64,000 bases of DNA, from contig OY762224.2 of assembly GCA_963665265.2 (NCBI GenBank), forward strand, positions 3,596,001 through 3,660,000, in the 5' to 3' direction. Positions 42,169-52,200 of this stretch are shown here, piece after piece; positions within the stretch are counted from its first letter, which is position 1, and every line of letters starts with the position of its first letter. The DNA is from CAXXHQ01 sp963665265. GTDB lineage: Bacteria; Planctomycetota; Planctomycetia; Pirellulales; Thermoguttaceae. The position numbers were made by a program, and so were the translations under genes. The notes under the pieces are model-generated. The model was not told the DNA's origin, searched no databases, and saw only the letters and a list, made by a program, of their open reading frames with translations.

Positions 42169-44079
42169 ATGGATCGTCGAGGTTTTCTGCAAACCACCGG
42201 ACTAACCGCCGTAGCCGCGTTGACCGCCAAGGCGACGACGGCGGCCGAAAATCAAGTTCCGCAATCGCAAAATGCTGCCTCGATTAAAAAGTTACCTGCT
42301 CGCTCCGAAGTGAAGCCTGCCGATTGCTGGGATCTGTCGAGCCTATTCGCCGACGACGACGCTTGGGAAAAAGCCTTCGCGACTTGGCGAACGCAAATCG
42401 ACGGCTACAAGGCGTTTCAAGGAAAACTCGCCGACGGCCCCGAATCCTTGGCCGCCTGCATCAAGTTCGATCTCGACTTGAATCGAGCCGCGGAACGGCT
42501 GGGAACCTACGCCACGCTTAAGTCAAGCGAAGATCAAGCCGACGGCGTCTATCAACGAATGAAGATGCGATTCACGCAGGCCGCAAGCCTCGCCAATCAA
42601 GCGTCGAGCTTCATACGTCCCGAGATATTGGCCATCCCCGATGAAAAAGCAAAGCTGTTTCTCGACTCCCCGGCAATTGCTCCGTACAGGCTATTGCTTT
42701 CCCGCATTATGCGCTACAAACCGCACACGCTAAGCGATCGCGAGGAACGATTACTCGCCATGCAAGGCGAAATGGCCGAAGCGCCGTCGCAAATATTTCG
42801 CCAACTAAACGACGCCGACATCAAGTTCGATGCGGTCGTCAACGAACGAGGCGAATCCGTCGAGTTGAGCCACGGCAAGTTCATCGCCATGCTGAATTCG
42901 CCGAACCGTGAAGTTCGCGCAAACGCCTTCCACACCTATTACGCTCAATACAAAAAACACGCCAACACTCTAGCCGCGACGTTGAACGCATCGATCCAAC
43001 GCGACGTTTACTATGCCAAGGCGCGAAATTATCCATCGGCCTTGGAAGCCGCGTTGTTTCCCGATAGCTTGCCGAAATCCGTTTTCGACAATCTCATCGC
43101 TTCAGTCCACAAACGACTCCCGTCGCTGTATCGATACTACGACCTTCGACGCCGCAAAATGGGCCTCAAAGACATTCACCACTACGACACCTACGCGCCG
43201 ATCCTCTCCTCGCTCCGCGTCAATAATTCCTGGAGCGAAGCCGTCAAAATCATCGTCGACGGATTGGCTCCCCTGGGCGACGAATATTGCGGCACGCTTC
43301 AAGCCGGACTCTTGGACCGCTGGTGCGATCGTTATGAAAATCGCGGCAAGCAAAGCGGCGCGTTTTCCGCAGGAAGCTACGACGGAAAACCGTACATCCT
43401 TATTAACTACCAACCCGAAGTGCTCGACAACGTTTTCACTCTCGCGCATGAAGGCGGGCACTCCATGCACAGCTATTATTCCGCTAAAACGCAGCCCTTC
43501 GCCTACTACGACTATTCGCTGTTCGTCGCCGAAGTCGCCAGCACGTTCAACGAAACGCTGCTAAGCCGCCGCTTATTGAAAACCGCCGCCGATAAACAAC
43601 AACGGGCGTACATCCTCAATCACGAAATCGACTCCATTCGCGCGACCATTTTCCGCCAAACGATGTTCGCCGAATTTGAAATGCTCGCGCACGCTTCCGC
43701 CGAGGCCGGCGAACCGCTGACGCTCGATCGTTTCAAGTCGATTTATCATGGATTGCTCAAGCAATATTTCGGTCCCGATTTCGTGATCGACGAAGAATTG
43801 GATTTCGAGTGCCTGCGAGTGCCGCATTTTTACCGTAATTTCTACGTTTTCAAATACGCGACGAGCATGTCGGCCGCCATCGCCTTGGTCAATCGCGTTT
43901 TGCACGGCGGCGAAAAAGAGCTAAACGACTATTTAAGCTTGCTCAAGGGCGGCTGCTCAAAAGAGCCGCTGGAGCTATTGCGAGACGCCGGAGCTGATTT
44001 AGAAAAGCCCGATTGCGTGGACGGCGCGCTGACGCATTTCGACGAACTCGTTAAGGAGCTGGATTCGCTTTTATCGTAA
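42169..44079 (+). CDS. pepF: Tat-exported oligoendopeptidase F (M3B metallopeptidase)
   Basis: A 636-residue zinc peptidase that cleaves short peptides. I start at the ATG after GGAAGGTG; a GTG three codons earlier lies inside that ribosome site. The N-terminus is a twin-arginine signal (MDRRGFLQTTGLTAVAALTA), so it is exported folded, unusual for a family that is mostly cytoplasmic. The M3 zinc site is HEGGH (His427, Glu428, His431), followed by VAEVASTFNETLLSRRLL with the third ligand. The C-terminal YATSMSAAIALVNRVL is typical of PepF. Nutrient peptide breakdown outside the membrane is inferred. Confidence 0.93.
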   Translation: MDRRGFLQTTGLTAVAALTAKATTAAENQVPQSQNAASIKKLPARSEVKPADCWDLSSLFADDDAWEKAFATWRTQIDGYKAFQGKLADGPESLAACIKFDLDLNRAAERLGTYATLKSSEDQADGVYQRMKMRFTQAASLANQASSFIRPEILAIPDEKAKLFLDSPAIAPYRLLLSRIMRYKPHTLSDREERLLAMQGEMAEAPSQIFRQLNDADIKFDAVVNERGESVELSHGKFIAMLNSPNREVRANAFHTYYAQYKKHANTLAATLNASIQRDVYYAKARNYPSALEAALFPDSLPKSVFDNLIASVHKRLPSLYRYYDLRRRKMGLKDIHHYDTYAPILSSLRVNNSWSEAVKIIVDGLAPLGDEYCGTLQAGLLDRWCDRYENRGKQSGAFSAGSYDGKPYILINYQPEVLDNVFTLAHEGGHSMHSYYSAKTQPFAYYDYSLFVAEVASTFNETLLSRRLLKTAADKQQRAYILNHEIDSIRATIFRQTMFAEFEMLAHASAEAGEPLTLDRFKSIYHGLLKQYFGPDFVIDEELDFECLRVPHFYRNFYVFKYATSMSAAIALVNRVLHGGEKELNDYLSLLKGGCSKEPLELLRDAGADLEKPDCVDGALTHFDELVKELDSLLS

Positions 44080-44114
44080 CCCCCCGCCTTCGACGTTGCT
44101 AAAGTTTTGCCGCA

Positions 44115-44148
44115 AGAAAAAACAAAAGCCCTTGATATACAAGGGCTT
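44115..44148 (-). terminator. Leftward terminator
   Basis: AAGCCCTTG (44126-44134) pairs with CAAGGGCTT (44140-44148) around ATATA. On the minus strand it is followed by TTTTGTTTTTT. It may also stop the rightward peptidase transcript weakly. Confidence 0.75.
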
Positions 44149-44171
44149 AAGCAAAATCTACAGGGAATAAA

Positions 44172-44397
44172 AACTCCCCTATTTTCCCAAAGAAGCTCCC
44201 CGACAAGGACTCGAACAAACCTCGTTTTTCCGGGAAAAACAGGGGACTCCCAATCTCGGTGGCGCAAAATACAGCGCACTCCCCCAAAACAAGGAGGCGT
44301 CGCCTCACGACGCCCCCTACGAGCTCGTTAATCTCCTCAAGCAACTCGCCTCGCTCACTCCCGAGGAACGCGAGGCGTTAAAGAAGCTTTTTGGTTA
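44172..44397 (+). pseudogene. C-terminal gene fragment without a start
   Basis: An open plus-strand stretch with no ATG or ribosome site ends in a very protein-like tail: PYELVNLLKQLASL, then TPEEREALKKLFG and stop. It begins across the tRNA-like fragment at 44196-44216, as if an insertion had cut a gene here. The end overlaps the small minus-strand gene at 44355; one of the two is probably not translated. Confidence 0.4.
44196..44216 (-). tRNA. tRNA 3'-end fragment (likely attachment-site relic)
   Basis: On the minus strand GTTCGAGTCCTTGTCGGGG has the T-loop and acceptor end of a tRNA. It shares the 12-mer CCTTGTCGGGGA with the tRNA-Arg at 13930. The bases 5' of it cannot complete a T stem or cloverleaf, so it is not a functional tRNA. 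Such fragments are left by integrating elements. A terminator lies 48 bases further on. Confidence 0.5.
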
Positions 44398-44513
44398 AGC
44401 TCTTTTTCGTCCTCGTCCAACTTCCGTAAATGCATCCTCGCCAAAAACATGGCCAAGTATTCGATCGCTCGATTCTCGCCCTTCGCCGCTTCTACGGGCT
44501 TTGCTTTTTTCAT
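44355..44513 (-). CDS. Small protein of unknown function (52 residues)
   Basis: ATG is preceded by CGGAGGACAAGTG, a strong ribosome site. The product starts MKKAKPVEAAKGENRAIEYL, continues with a helix (AMFLARMHLRKLDEDEKELN) and ends TPRVPRE. The charged amphipathic helices suggest a small regulatory or nucleic-acid-binding protein. The last 14 codons overlap a protein-like plus-strand tail. Supported mainly by the ribosome site. Confidence 0.45.
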   Translation of the reverse strand: MKKAKPVEAAKGENRAIEYLAMFLARMHLRKLDEDEKELNQKASLTPRVPRE

Positions 44514-44711
44514 CACTTGTCCTCCGAAGTTTTTTTCTCACGACTAACCTCCTACCTCATCGTGTTATTCCGCAAAACGCGAGAATATTTAGGCCCCCCC
44601 GTCGAACAAACATTTTCGTTCCTAAATTTCCGCCGTTTTTGCGGCATATATAGGTGAATAGCGATTAAGTATCGCAAAAATACTTCGCTCGTAATCTTGT
44701 CAGAATATCCC

Positions 44712-44742
44712 GCCCGATCGCTCGTCGCGACCGGGCTTTTTT
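44712..44742 (+). terminator. Terminator or attenuator before the exonuclease gene
   Basis: GCCCG (44712-44716) pairs with CGGGC (44732-44736), with an inner TCGC/GCGA, followed by six T. Another hairpin (AAGTAT/ATACTT, about 44667-44685) lies upstream. As the exonuclease ATG follows 33 bases later, this could be an attenuator or the end of a short RNA. Confidence 0.65.
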
Positions 44743-44774
44743 CGTTTCTTGCTAAATCATTCGGAGGTTTGACC

Positions 44775-45599
44775 ATGTTTGATGAATTCGCCCATTTAAA
44801 GCTCGACGCGCCGTTGCTCGTCCTCGATTTGGAGACGACCGGCCTGAACGTGAAAAAAGATCGCATCGTCGAATACGCCGCGATGCGGGTTACGCCGGAC
44901 GGAGAATCCGATATTTACGGCCGAACTGTGAATCCAGGCTTTTCGATCCCCTCGGAAGCGACGGCCGTCCATCGGATTAGCGACGCAGACGTAAGGGACT
45001 CTCCACAGTTTGAACAAATCGCGCAGGAATTTCGCGACTTCATCGGCGATCGCGGCCCAATCGCCGGCTACAACATTAAGCGTTTTGACCTGCCGCTCTT
45101 AATCGAAGAATTCAAGCGGTGCGGCATTACGCTCGATTTGTCCAATCGGCCGATCATCGACTCGTTCGAAATCTATAACAAAATGGATCCGCGAACGTTG
45201 ACCGGCGCCGCCGTCCGCTATCTTGGTCAAGCGTTTGAGGGCGCTCACTCGGCCGTCGATGACGTCTTGGCCGCCGCGGCCGTTTTGGACGCTCAAATCG
45301 CTCGGCACGCCGATTTACCTCGCAACGCGAGGGAGTTGGCCAAGATGTTCGCCTCGCCCGATTTGGCGGGCCGATTTCGCTTCGACGACGCCGGCCAAAT
45401 CGTTTTCAATTTCGGCAAGCATCGCGGGCGAACGCTGGACGCAGTCGCCTCGAAAGACCCCGGCTACTTGACGTGGCTGCGGAATCAAGAGGGAACGCTC
45501 GACGACGTTCGAGCTTTGGTCCAGGCGGCCTTGGATCGGGCGGCCGACGACCTCGACGAATGGATCGACGCCTATAACTCGGGCCAACGGTTCAAATAG
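44775..45599 (+). CDS. DnaQ-like 3'-5' exonuclease (DEDDh)
   Basis: A 274-residue nuclease. I start at the ATG with CGGAGG eight bases upstream; the longer frame from 44697 runs through the terminator hairpin. Exonuclease motifs: VLDLETTGL (Asp18, Glu20), PIAGYNIKRFDLPLL and AHSAVDDVLAA (His158, Asp163). Residues 205-255 form an extra domain (FNFGKHRGRTLDAVASKDPG, then YLTWL), the short GKHRG module often fused to such exonucleases. A role in DNA repair or RNA trimming, rather than as the polymerase III proofreading subunit, is likely. Followed by a terminator. Confidence 0.9.
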   Translation: MFDEFAHLKLDAPLLVLDLETTGLNVKKDRIVEYAAMRVTPDGESDIYGRTVNPGFSIPSEATAVHRISDADVRDSPQFEQIAQEFRDFIGDRGPIAGYNIKRFDLPLLIEEFKRCGITLDLSNRPIIDSFEIYNKMDPRTLTGAAVRYLGQAFEGAHSAVDDVLAAAAVLDAQIARHADLPRNARELAKMFASPDLAGRFRFDDAGQIVFNFGKHRGRTLDAVASKDPGYLTWLRNQEGTLDDVRALVQAALDRAADDLDEWIDAYNSGQRFK

Positions 45600-45614
45600 T
45601 CACGCCTCCGTGAC

Positions 45615-45654
45615 CGCCGTCCGTCGTCAGTTTTTGGCGGCGGGCGGCGTTTTT
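45615..45654 (+). terminator. Terminator after the exonuclease gene
   Basis: CGCCGTCCG (45615-45623) pairs with CGGGCGGCG (45641-45649, one G-T pair), followed by TTTTTCTTTCC. A second hairpin, GACGGCAA/TTGCCGTC (45662-45682), follows and may lie in the leader of the next small gene. Confidence 0.75.
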
Positions 45655-45709
45655 CTTTCCTGACGGCAAACATCTTGCCGTCGTTCTTACCATTACCGGA
45701 GCAATATCT

Positions 45710-45907
45710 ATGTGCAATGCCGACTCGTATTTATTTGAAACGGCCCCTCGGGCGATATCCGCAAAACAAAGACGGCTTGATCGCGCGATCTCACGGGCTA
45801 CCGGCGAACCTGCCGGCCGCATCGCTCGTATGGGCTTTGTTCCCCTGACTACCGGGCCTGTCGAACGGGAGCTGCATCGCAGAATTTTGCACCGCAATCT
45901 TAACTGA
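45710..45907 (+). CDS. Small basic protein, unknown function (65 residues)
   Basis: ATG follows CGGAG with eight bases between, and a strong terminator lies 20 bases after the stop, so the unit is well delimited. The product is Arg-rich (SAKQRRLDRAISRATGEPAG, then ELHRRILHRNLN) with no hydrophobic segment. The helical basic pattern suggests nucleic-acid or ribosome binding. Family not recognised. Confidence 0.55.
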   Translation: MCNADSYLFETAPRAISAKQRRLDRAISRATGEPAGRIARMGFVPLTTGPVERELHRRILHRNLN

Positions 45908-45927
45908 GAACGGCGCGCATCTTATCC

Positions 45928-45958
45928 GCCCGACGTCGTTTTGGCGTCGGGCTTTTTT
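45928..45958 (+). terminator. Rho-independent terminator
   Basis: GCCCGACG (45928-45935) pairs perfectly with CGTCGGGC (45945-45952), followed by six T. Confidence 0.93.
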
Positions 45959-46296
45959 AGCTATCGAAATTGACAAAAATACTCCTGACAAAATGCCATA
46001 AAGAAACCGGCTGTTAAATTAGTTGACCTTTATCCCCTTGGTCGCAAACCAAATAAATGTTTTTTGTTAATTACATCTATTCCGGTAAGTCGTCTGGTTG
46101 ATTTGTCTTTTCCGAACGGATAGACTGCCTAAGTTCGGCGGGTCGTGCGGGTTGCGTTCGCAAGCGCGGGGGCGGGTTCTTCCAACTCCAAAGGCTAGGC
46201 GGGCGGTTTCGTGCGACTCATTCGAGCTTAGCGTTTTCACACTTCGTCTATCCAGCGGTCCAACCGTTTTAACCTTACTTCGTGGAGACTCGGACC
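45959..46296 (+). promoter_or_regulatory. Long leader of the giant gene
   Basis: About 340 bases without a gene. TTGACA near 45972 and TTGACC near 46023 are possible -35 boxes but lack clear -10 partners. The region changes from AT-rich to G-rich (46135-46215) before the ATG, which is preceded by GTGGAGACTCGG. No known riboswitch recognised. Confidence 0.35.
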
Positions 46297-49200
46297 ATGT
46301 TGTCGTTCTTTCGTATGCGCAAAGATAAGAAGGATTCAAAAAAATCATCGCAGAAGGAGGGGCGACGACGATTAGACGGCCTTTTCTCCCGTAATCTTCG
46401 TATTGAGTCGCTCGAAGACCGACAACTATTAAGCATTTCGCCGACGATCGGCGCGATTACCATTAATAAGGATTTTGCGTCGTCCGGCGAGACCGTGGAA
46501 ATCTCGGTGTCCGGATTAGCAGACGCCGATTCGACGACTACAGGGGTTTTTGCAGGAATCTATGACGATACGAACAACAACGGCATCTACGATTCCGGCG
46601 ACACTCCCCTTGGAAGCGGAGAGGCCGTGGACGGTGCTTATTCACTAACCACATCGTTTTTAAATTCTTCCGACGTTGGTCAAACGCACACGATCCTCGC
46701 TTTCGCAATCAGCCAGAATGAAAACGGCTCGTATGAAGAAGGCGACGCAATTTCAACTGCTCTAAACGTCGTCCCAACTGGCTACACTGCTGTTTCGGAC
46801 CTGGACGAGCTGAAGGCGATTTTAAATAATCCGTCTGGGAAATACATCTTAACTCAAGATATTTCCATATCGTTGCGATCGGATTTGACTTCATTGGGTG
46901 TTTTCTCTGGCATTCTCGACGGAAACGGCCATGCTATCATTTTCTCGGTAAGCGATTCCGCCGTCTCGGCCTCCGGCTTATTCGAATCCATTACGGCGAA
47001 TGGCATTGTACGAAATCTGGGGCTCGAAAACGTCGATGTTTCCTGCGCGAATTCCGTAGGCGCATTGGCCGCCTCCTCGCTTGGCACGGTGACTAACTGT
47101 CACGTCACTGGTTCCGTCAGCACTTACAACGACGGTTACTACTATGGCAACGCGCCAGATAAGATCGCAACGGGGATGCTCATTGGCAGCAACTGCGGAA
47201 CGATTTCGGGTTGCTGGGCATCAGGAACGGTAATTGGTTTGGAATCGGCCGGTGGACTCGTTGGAGAGAATTCTGGCAGTTTAGCCAAGATTACTGATTC
47301 GCACGCGAACGTCGCCGTTTCGCTTATACAAATTAGTGAGAATGTAAATTGGTGGAGATATACTAGCGGCGGATTCGTCGGCTCAAATTACGGCGGAGCG
47401 ATCATTACCGACTCATATGCGACAGGCGACATTAAAGAATATGGTGGAAACGGCGGCGGATTCGTCGGCTCAAATTACGGCGGGGCAGTTATTACCGATT
47501 CGTATGCTACTGGTGAACTAGAAAATTGCGGGGGGGCTGGCGGCGGATTTGTTGCCATTAACGGCGGTGAAGGAGGAGGCCTAATTTCGAGGTGTTATGC
47601 AACGGGCTCCGTACAAGAAGGATATTCATTTTCGGGTGGGTTTGCCGGAAAAAATGTGGATGGCGGTTATTTGACGGATTGCTATTCCACAGGGACTGTA
47701 GGAGGCATGGATTACGCCGGAGGGTTCGTTGGCGTTAACGGAAAAGGCATTGTTACCGCCGGAGGGGCTTTCATTGATAATTGCTATTCAACAGGCTCCG
47801 CAACCGGATGTGCCGGCGGAGCAGGCGGTTTTGTTGCCGTGAATTATTATGCCGCATGCATAACAAATTCATTTTGTACCGGAAATGTATTTTTCTACGG
47901 TTCGTTTGGCCAAGCGTTTATTGGCTGCAACATCACACAAGGGATAGGAAAGATTGCCGATTGCTACTACAACGCCACGATGACGAGCAACGGCTTGCCG
48001 GCGACAAACTCCGTTGCCGGAGTCTCTGCTGCGGCGCTCAGCGATTTGTATTCCTCCGACTCAGACATCTACGATACGTGGTCCTCGGCAGTTTGGTCTT
48101 TTAGTAATTCCTCGGCCCCTCTTCTTATCAAGGCGAACGACGTGGCCGAGAACGCGGCGCCGGTCGCTTATAACTTGACCGCCGACAAAGATTGGGTCAA
48201 GCAAACGAGTGACGACTCCGTCGCCCTGACGTTCTCCGGATTTGACGACAAGAAAATCGTCAAGGTACTCTTTTACAACGACGCGAACGGCGACGGCGTG
48301 CCGACGGCGAGCGAATTGCTCGGTATGGACGCGGCCGGCTCCGACGGCTGGAAGCTGACCGTTAAAGGAACGTCGTTCTCGACGACCGGAAGTCGTAAGA
48401 TTATGGCGATCGCCGTGGACGAATCCGGTGCAATGAGTTCGATCGTTTCAACGAAACTTTCCGTCTTTAGCAGCGACTACACGGCCATTTCGACGGCGAA
48501 TCAACTTCTCACTCTAACATCATTGGGCCAATATTTTTTAACGGGTAACATAGATCTGGCTGCGGCCGGCATTACGAATTTCACGCCGATCGCCAGCTTC
48601 GCAGGCACGTTCGACGGTAACGGCCACGTGATCAGCAGTCTGGCGATCAATCGAACGGCTTCCTTTACCGGTCTATTCGCCGAAGTGGTCTCGGGCGGCG
48701 TCGTGAAAAACCTTGGCTTGACGAATGCAAACGTCATAGGCGGCTTGAAGACGGGCGGTCTTGTCGGGCAATGCGACGCCGGCGCACAAATTATTAACTG
48801 TTACGTGCAAGGAAGCGTCTCGGCTTCCGCTAACTATGTAGGCGGTCTGGTTGGCTATAACTGCGGAACGGTTTCTAAGTGTTACACGACGGGGACGGTT
48901 ACGACTTCGGCAAGTTGGAGCGGCGGTCTTATCGGTTATTCGACAGGTACGTCCGCAGTCGTCAGTCTGTCGTATTCCTCGACAAGCGTTTCCGGCAACT
49001 ATTACGTCGGCGGGTTCATCGGCTCGAACGCTGCCGCCGCGACCGTTATAAATTCCTACGCCGCCGGCAACGTTAACGGCAGCTTATACATTGGCGGATT
49101 TATCGGTTCGAGCGGCCCCGGCACGGCGGGAACGATCAGTGAGTGCTACGCTTCCGGAAACGTCGCCGGAACTGGAAGCTCCGTAGGAGGATTCATCGGA

Positions 49201-52200
49201 TATTGCTCTAGCGGAACCATCACGTATTGCTTCGCAATCGGCAATGTGACGGGAACCGCCTCCTCGGCGTCTATTGGCGCCTTTATCGGCCTAAAAAGTA
49301 CCGGCACGACTGTTTCCAATTGCGTGTATAACTCTGCTGCCGTGATTACGAACCATGGCACGGGCGGAACGAGCGCGATTACCGGCGCGACGGAGACCAC
49401 GCTTGCGGCGTTGGCGAGTCTGTATGCTTATGAAAATGGCGTTTACGACGCGTGGCGGATCAATTCGGCAAACTCTAATAATACATTGGGCGGTTGGTGC
49501 GACCCCGCAGCCGATTGGTACATAAAAGACGGTCTGCCGCACCTTTGCTCAGTCGAAAGCAAAACTAGTGAAGCGCCTACGATCGGGACGTTTACGCAGT
49601 CGAAAGATTGGCTCGTTTATTCAAACAATGACAGCATTACTCTTTCCGTTGACGGCGTCACGGCCGGAGACGCCGACATCGCTGAAGTAAGGTTCTGTTA
49701 CATTAATTCGTCCGGCTATTTGAATTGGTTCAACGGCATTCAATCAGGGAGCGACAGCTTCAGTTTTCCTATTTACGGATCGAATCTTACTGCAGGCACG
49801 TACACAATCTACGCCGTGGCGTACGACGTGGCGGGGAACGCCAGCGAAGCGAAAGCCGTCACGATTACCGTCTATCCCGCCGGTTACACGGCCGTCTCCA
49901 CCGTCGAGCAGCTGCAGGCGATTCAAAACAACCTCGGCGGCAACTACTTCCTCACCTGCGACATCGACGCCTCGGCCACCGCCCTTTGGAACTACGATTC
50001 GACGACCGGGACCTATCTCGGATTCACGCCGATCGGTTACGGCAGCTATTTTAGCGGCACGCTCGACGGAAACGGATACGTCATAAGCAATTTGCACATC
50101 AACCGTTCCGTCATTACGAGCGCCAATGCAGTAAGCAACGAGATAGCTTTGTTCTCACGCAACTTTGGCGTGATCTCCAATCTTGGCGTTGAAAATGCCT
50201 ATATTAGCGGCGATACGACGGTAAGCGTCGTCGTCGGAACCAACTTTGGGACGGTAAAATCATGCTATTCTACCGGAACGGTTATCGGCCACAGCTACGA
50301 TCCCAACGGTTGCGCCTGCATCGGAGGTCTAGTCGGCAATAACTATGGGACAACGCAAAGTTCCTGGTCGTCGGCGAATGTAACGAACATCGGGACTGCC
50401 AGCTTGGTTGGCGGTTTGATTGGAAGAAACCAAGGGCTTATAGAGACATGTTACTCCACCGGCGATGTTACGGCCCAAAATTACGTAGGAGGATTTGTCG
50501 GAGGAAATCTGTCAACCATTAGCAATTGCTACGCCACCGGCGACGTAACAGGAACGGGAATCGGCGTTGGCGGTTTCATCGGCAATAACTACTCCAGCGG
50601 TTCCGCGGACAATTGTTACGCCTCAGGCGGCGTAAGCGGCGCTTACTACCTCGGCGGATTCATCGGAAAGTTAGAGTCTGGAAGCTCCGTTACCGACTGT
50701 TTTTCGCTCGGCGACGTCACCGGAACCGCAAGTAATTCGTTGATCGGTTCTTTCGCCGGCGGATCCAGCGGCACGATTACCAACTGCAATTATCTGAACG
50801 TCGCTGCGATTACGAATAATGGCGTCGGCGGCGTAAACCATTCCTTTGCCGACTTCGTTGCCTTGGACTCGCTGGCCAGCAATATGGCCGCCGTCTATAC
50901 CCGTAGCGGCAACGAATGGAATTTCTCGGGCGCGTCCGCCAGTTGGACCCTCGCTGGCCTGCCGCGCCTGAACGCCTTCGGCGAAGTAGACGACAATCTG
51001 CCAAGCTATGTTGCAATCACCGGCGTCGAATTTTTAACCGATTTTGACAGTTCGCGATGCTTCGTGAATTACAATATTTCTGGAGTTGCAAGCTCCTCGA
51101 TTCGCATAGACGCATTCATTGTTTGGAGCGACGGCTCGACGCACCCTTATTGGAGTACTTCTAATACATATGGCGTTTCAGTCGGTTCGCACTTCAACGA
51201 AAACATCCCTTGGTGGGTTGGCAATGTGCCAATCGGCGATTATGACTTTTTGTTTCAAATAACAAACGGAAAATCGACTTCCTCCTATTCTTCACATGTC
51301 TACTCTCCGCAGACTCCGACGAATTTAGTTGCGACCCAATCTACCGTCACAGAAGTTACATTGTCATGGACGCTTCCTTCTGGCAACGGCTCAAGTCCGT
51401 CACCAAATGCATATATCGTTGAATCTTCCGTTGACGGGACGAATTTCACCATCGTATCCCAGATCTTTGACGCACCTAACTTAACCTCTTGTGCGATTGC
51501 GACGAGCGACGCGAAGTTTTTCCGCATTCGCGCTTGCGATTATTCTACTTGTTCAAGGAGCTCTTCCGACTATTCAAACGTTGCATCCCTCAGCGCCAAG
51601 GTCGAGCTAGCGAACTTCAGCTATTCCGGCGAAAGCGGATTGTATTCCTTGGACTATCAAGTATCCAACAAAGCCAGCGGTCCGATCATGATCAACGTCT
51701 ATCGCTCCGCGAACGGCGTTTCGACCGGGGAGATTCTTGATAGCTTCGTCATTAGTGATTCCAGCTTACTCAGCATGGGAAGCCATACCGTCACATTCGC
51801 GCCAGCCGCCAACATCGACTCCGTCGACGGCGCTCTTATTGCTACGATCAGCAATGGCCAAACGAACGCTCAGGCTACGACGAACGTCGTCGCGCAGCCG
51901 ACGAGCCTGGCGGTGACGGCTACTTCAACCTCCGTAATCCATCTTGTTTGGACCGACCAATCGAACGGCGAATCGGGCTTTGAAATCCAAAGAAGCCTCA
52001 ACGGCGTAGATTGGACGCCGCTGATATCTCGTCCTGCCAATACGTTATCGTATGACGATCAAAACTTAACCGAGGGAACGAAGTATTATTATCGCGTTCG
52101 GGCAACTAGCGCGACGGAGAATTCCGCGTATTGCGTCTCCGGATACGCCGCGACTTCTCTCAAAACGCCGAGCGATTTGCGTGTGACGTCGATTAGCGCG

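Noticed and set aside
44196..44280. A complete tRNA or tmRNA on the minus strand
   Set aside because: The 5' half of the T stem does not pair, and no anticodon arm or tmRNA 5' end can be drawn; only a 3' fragment remains.
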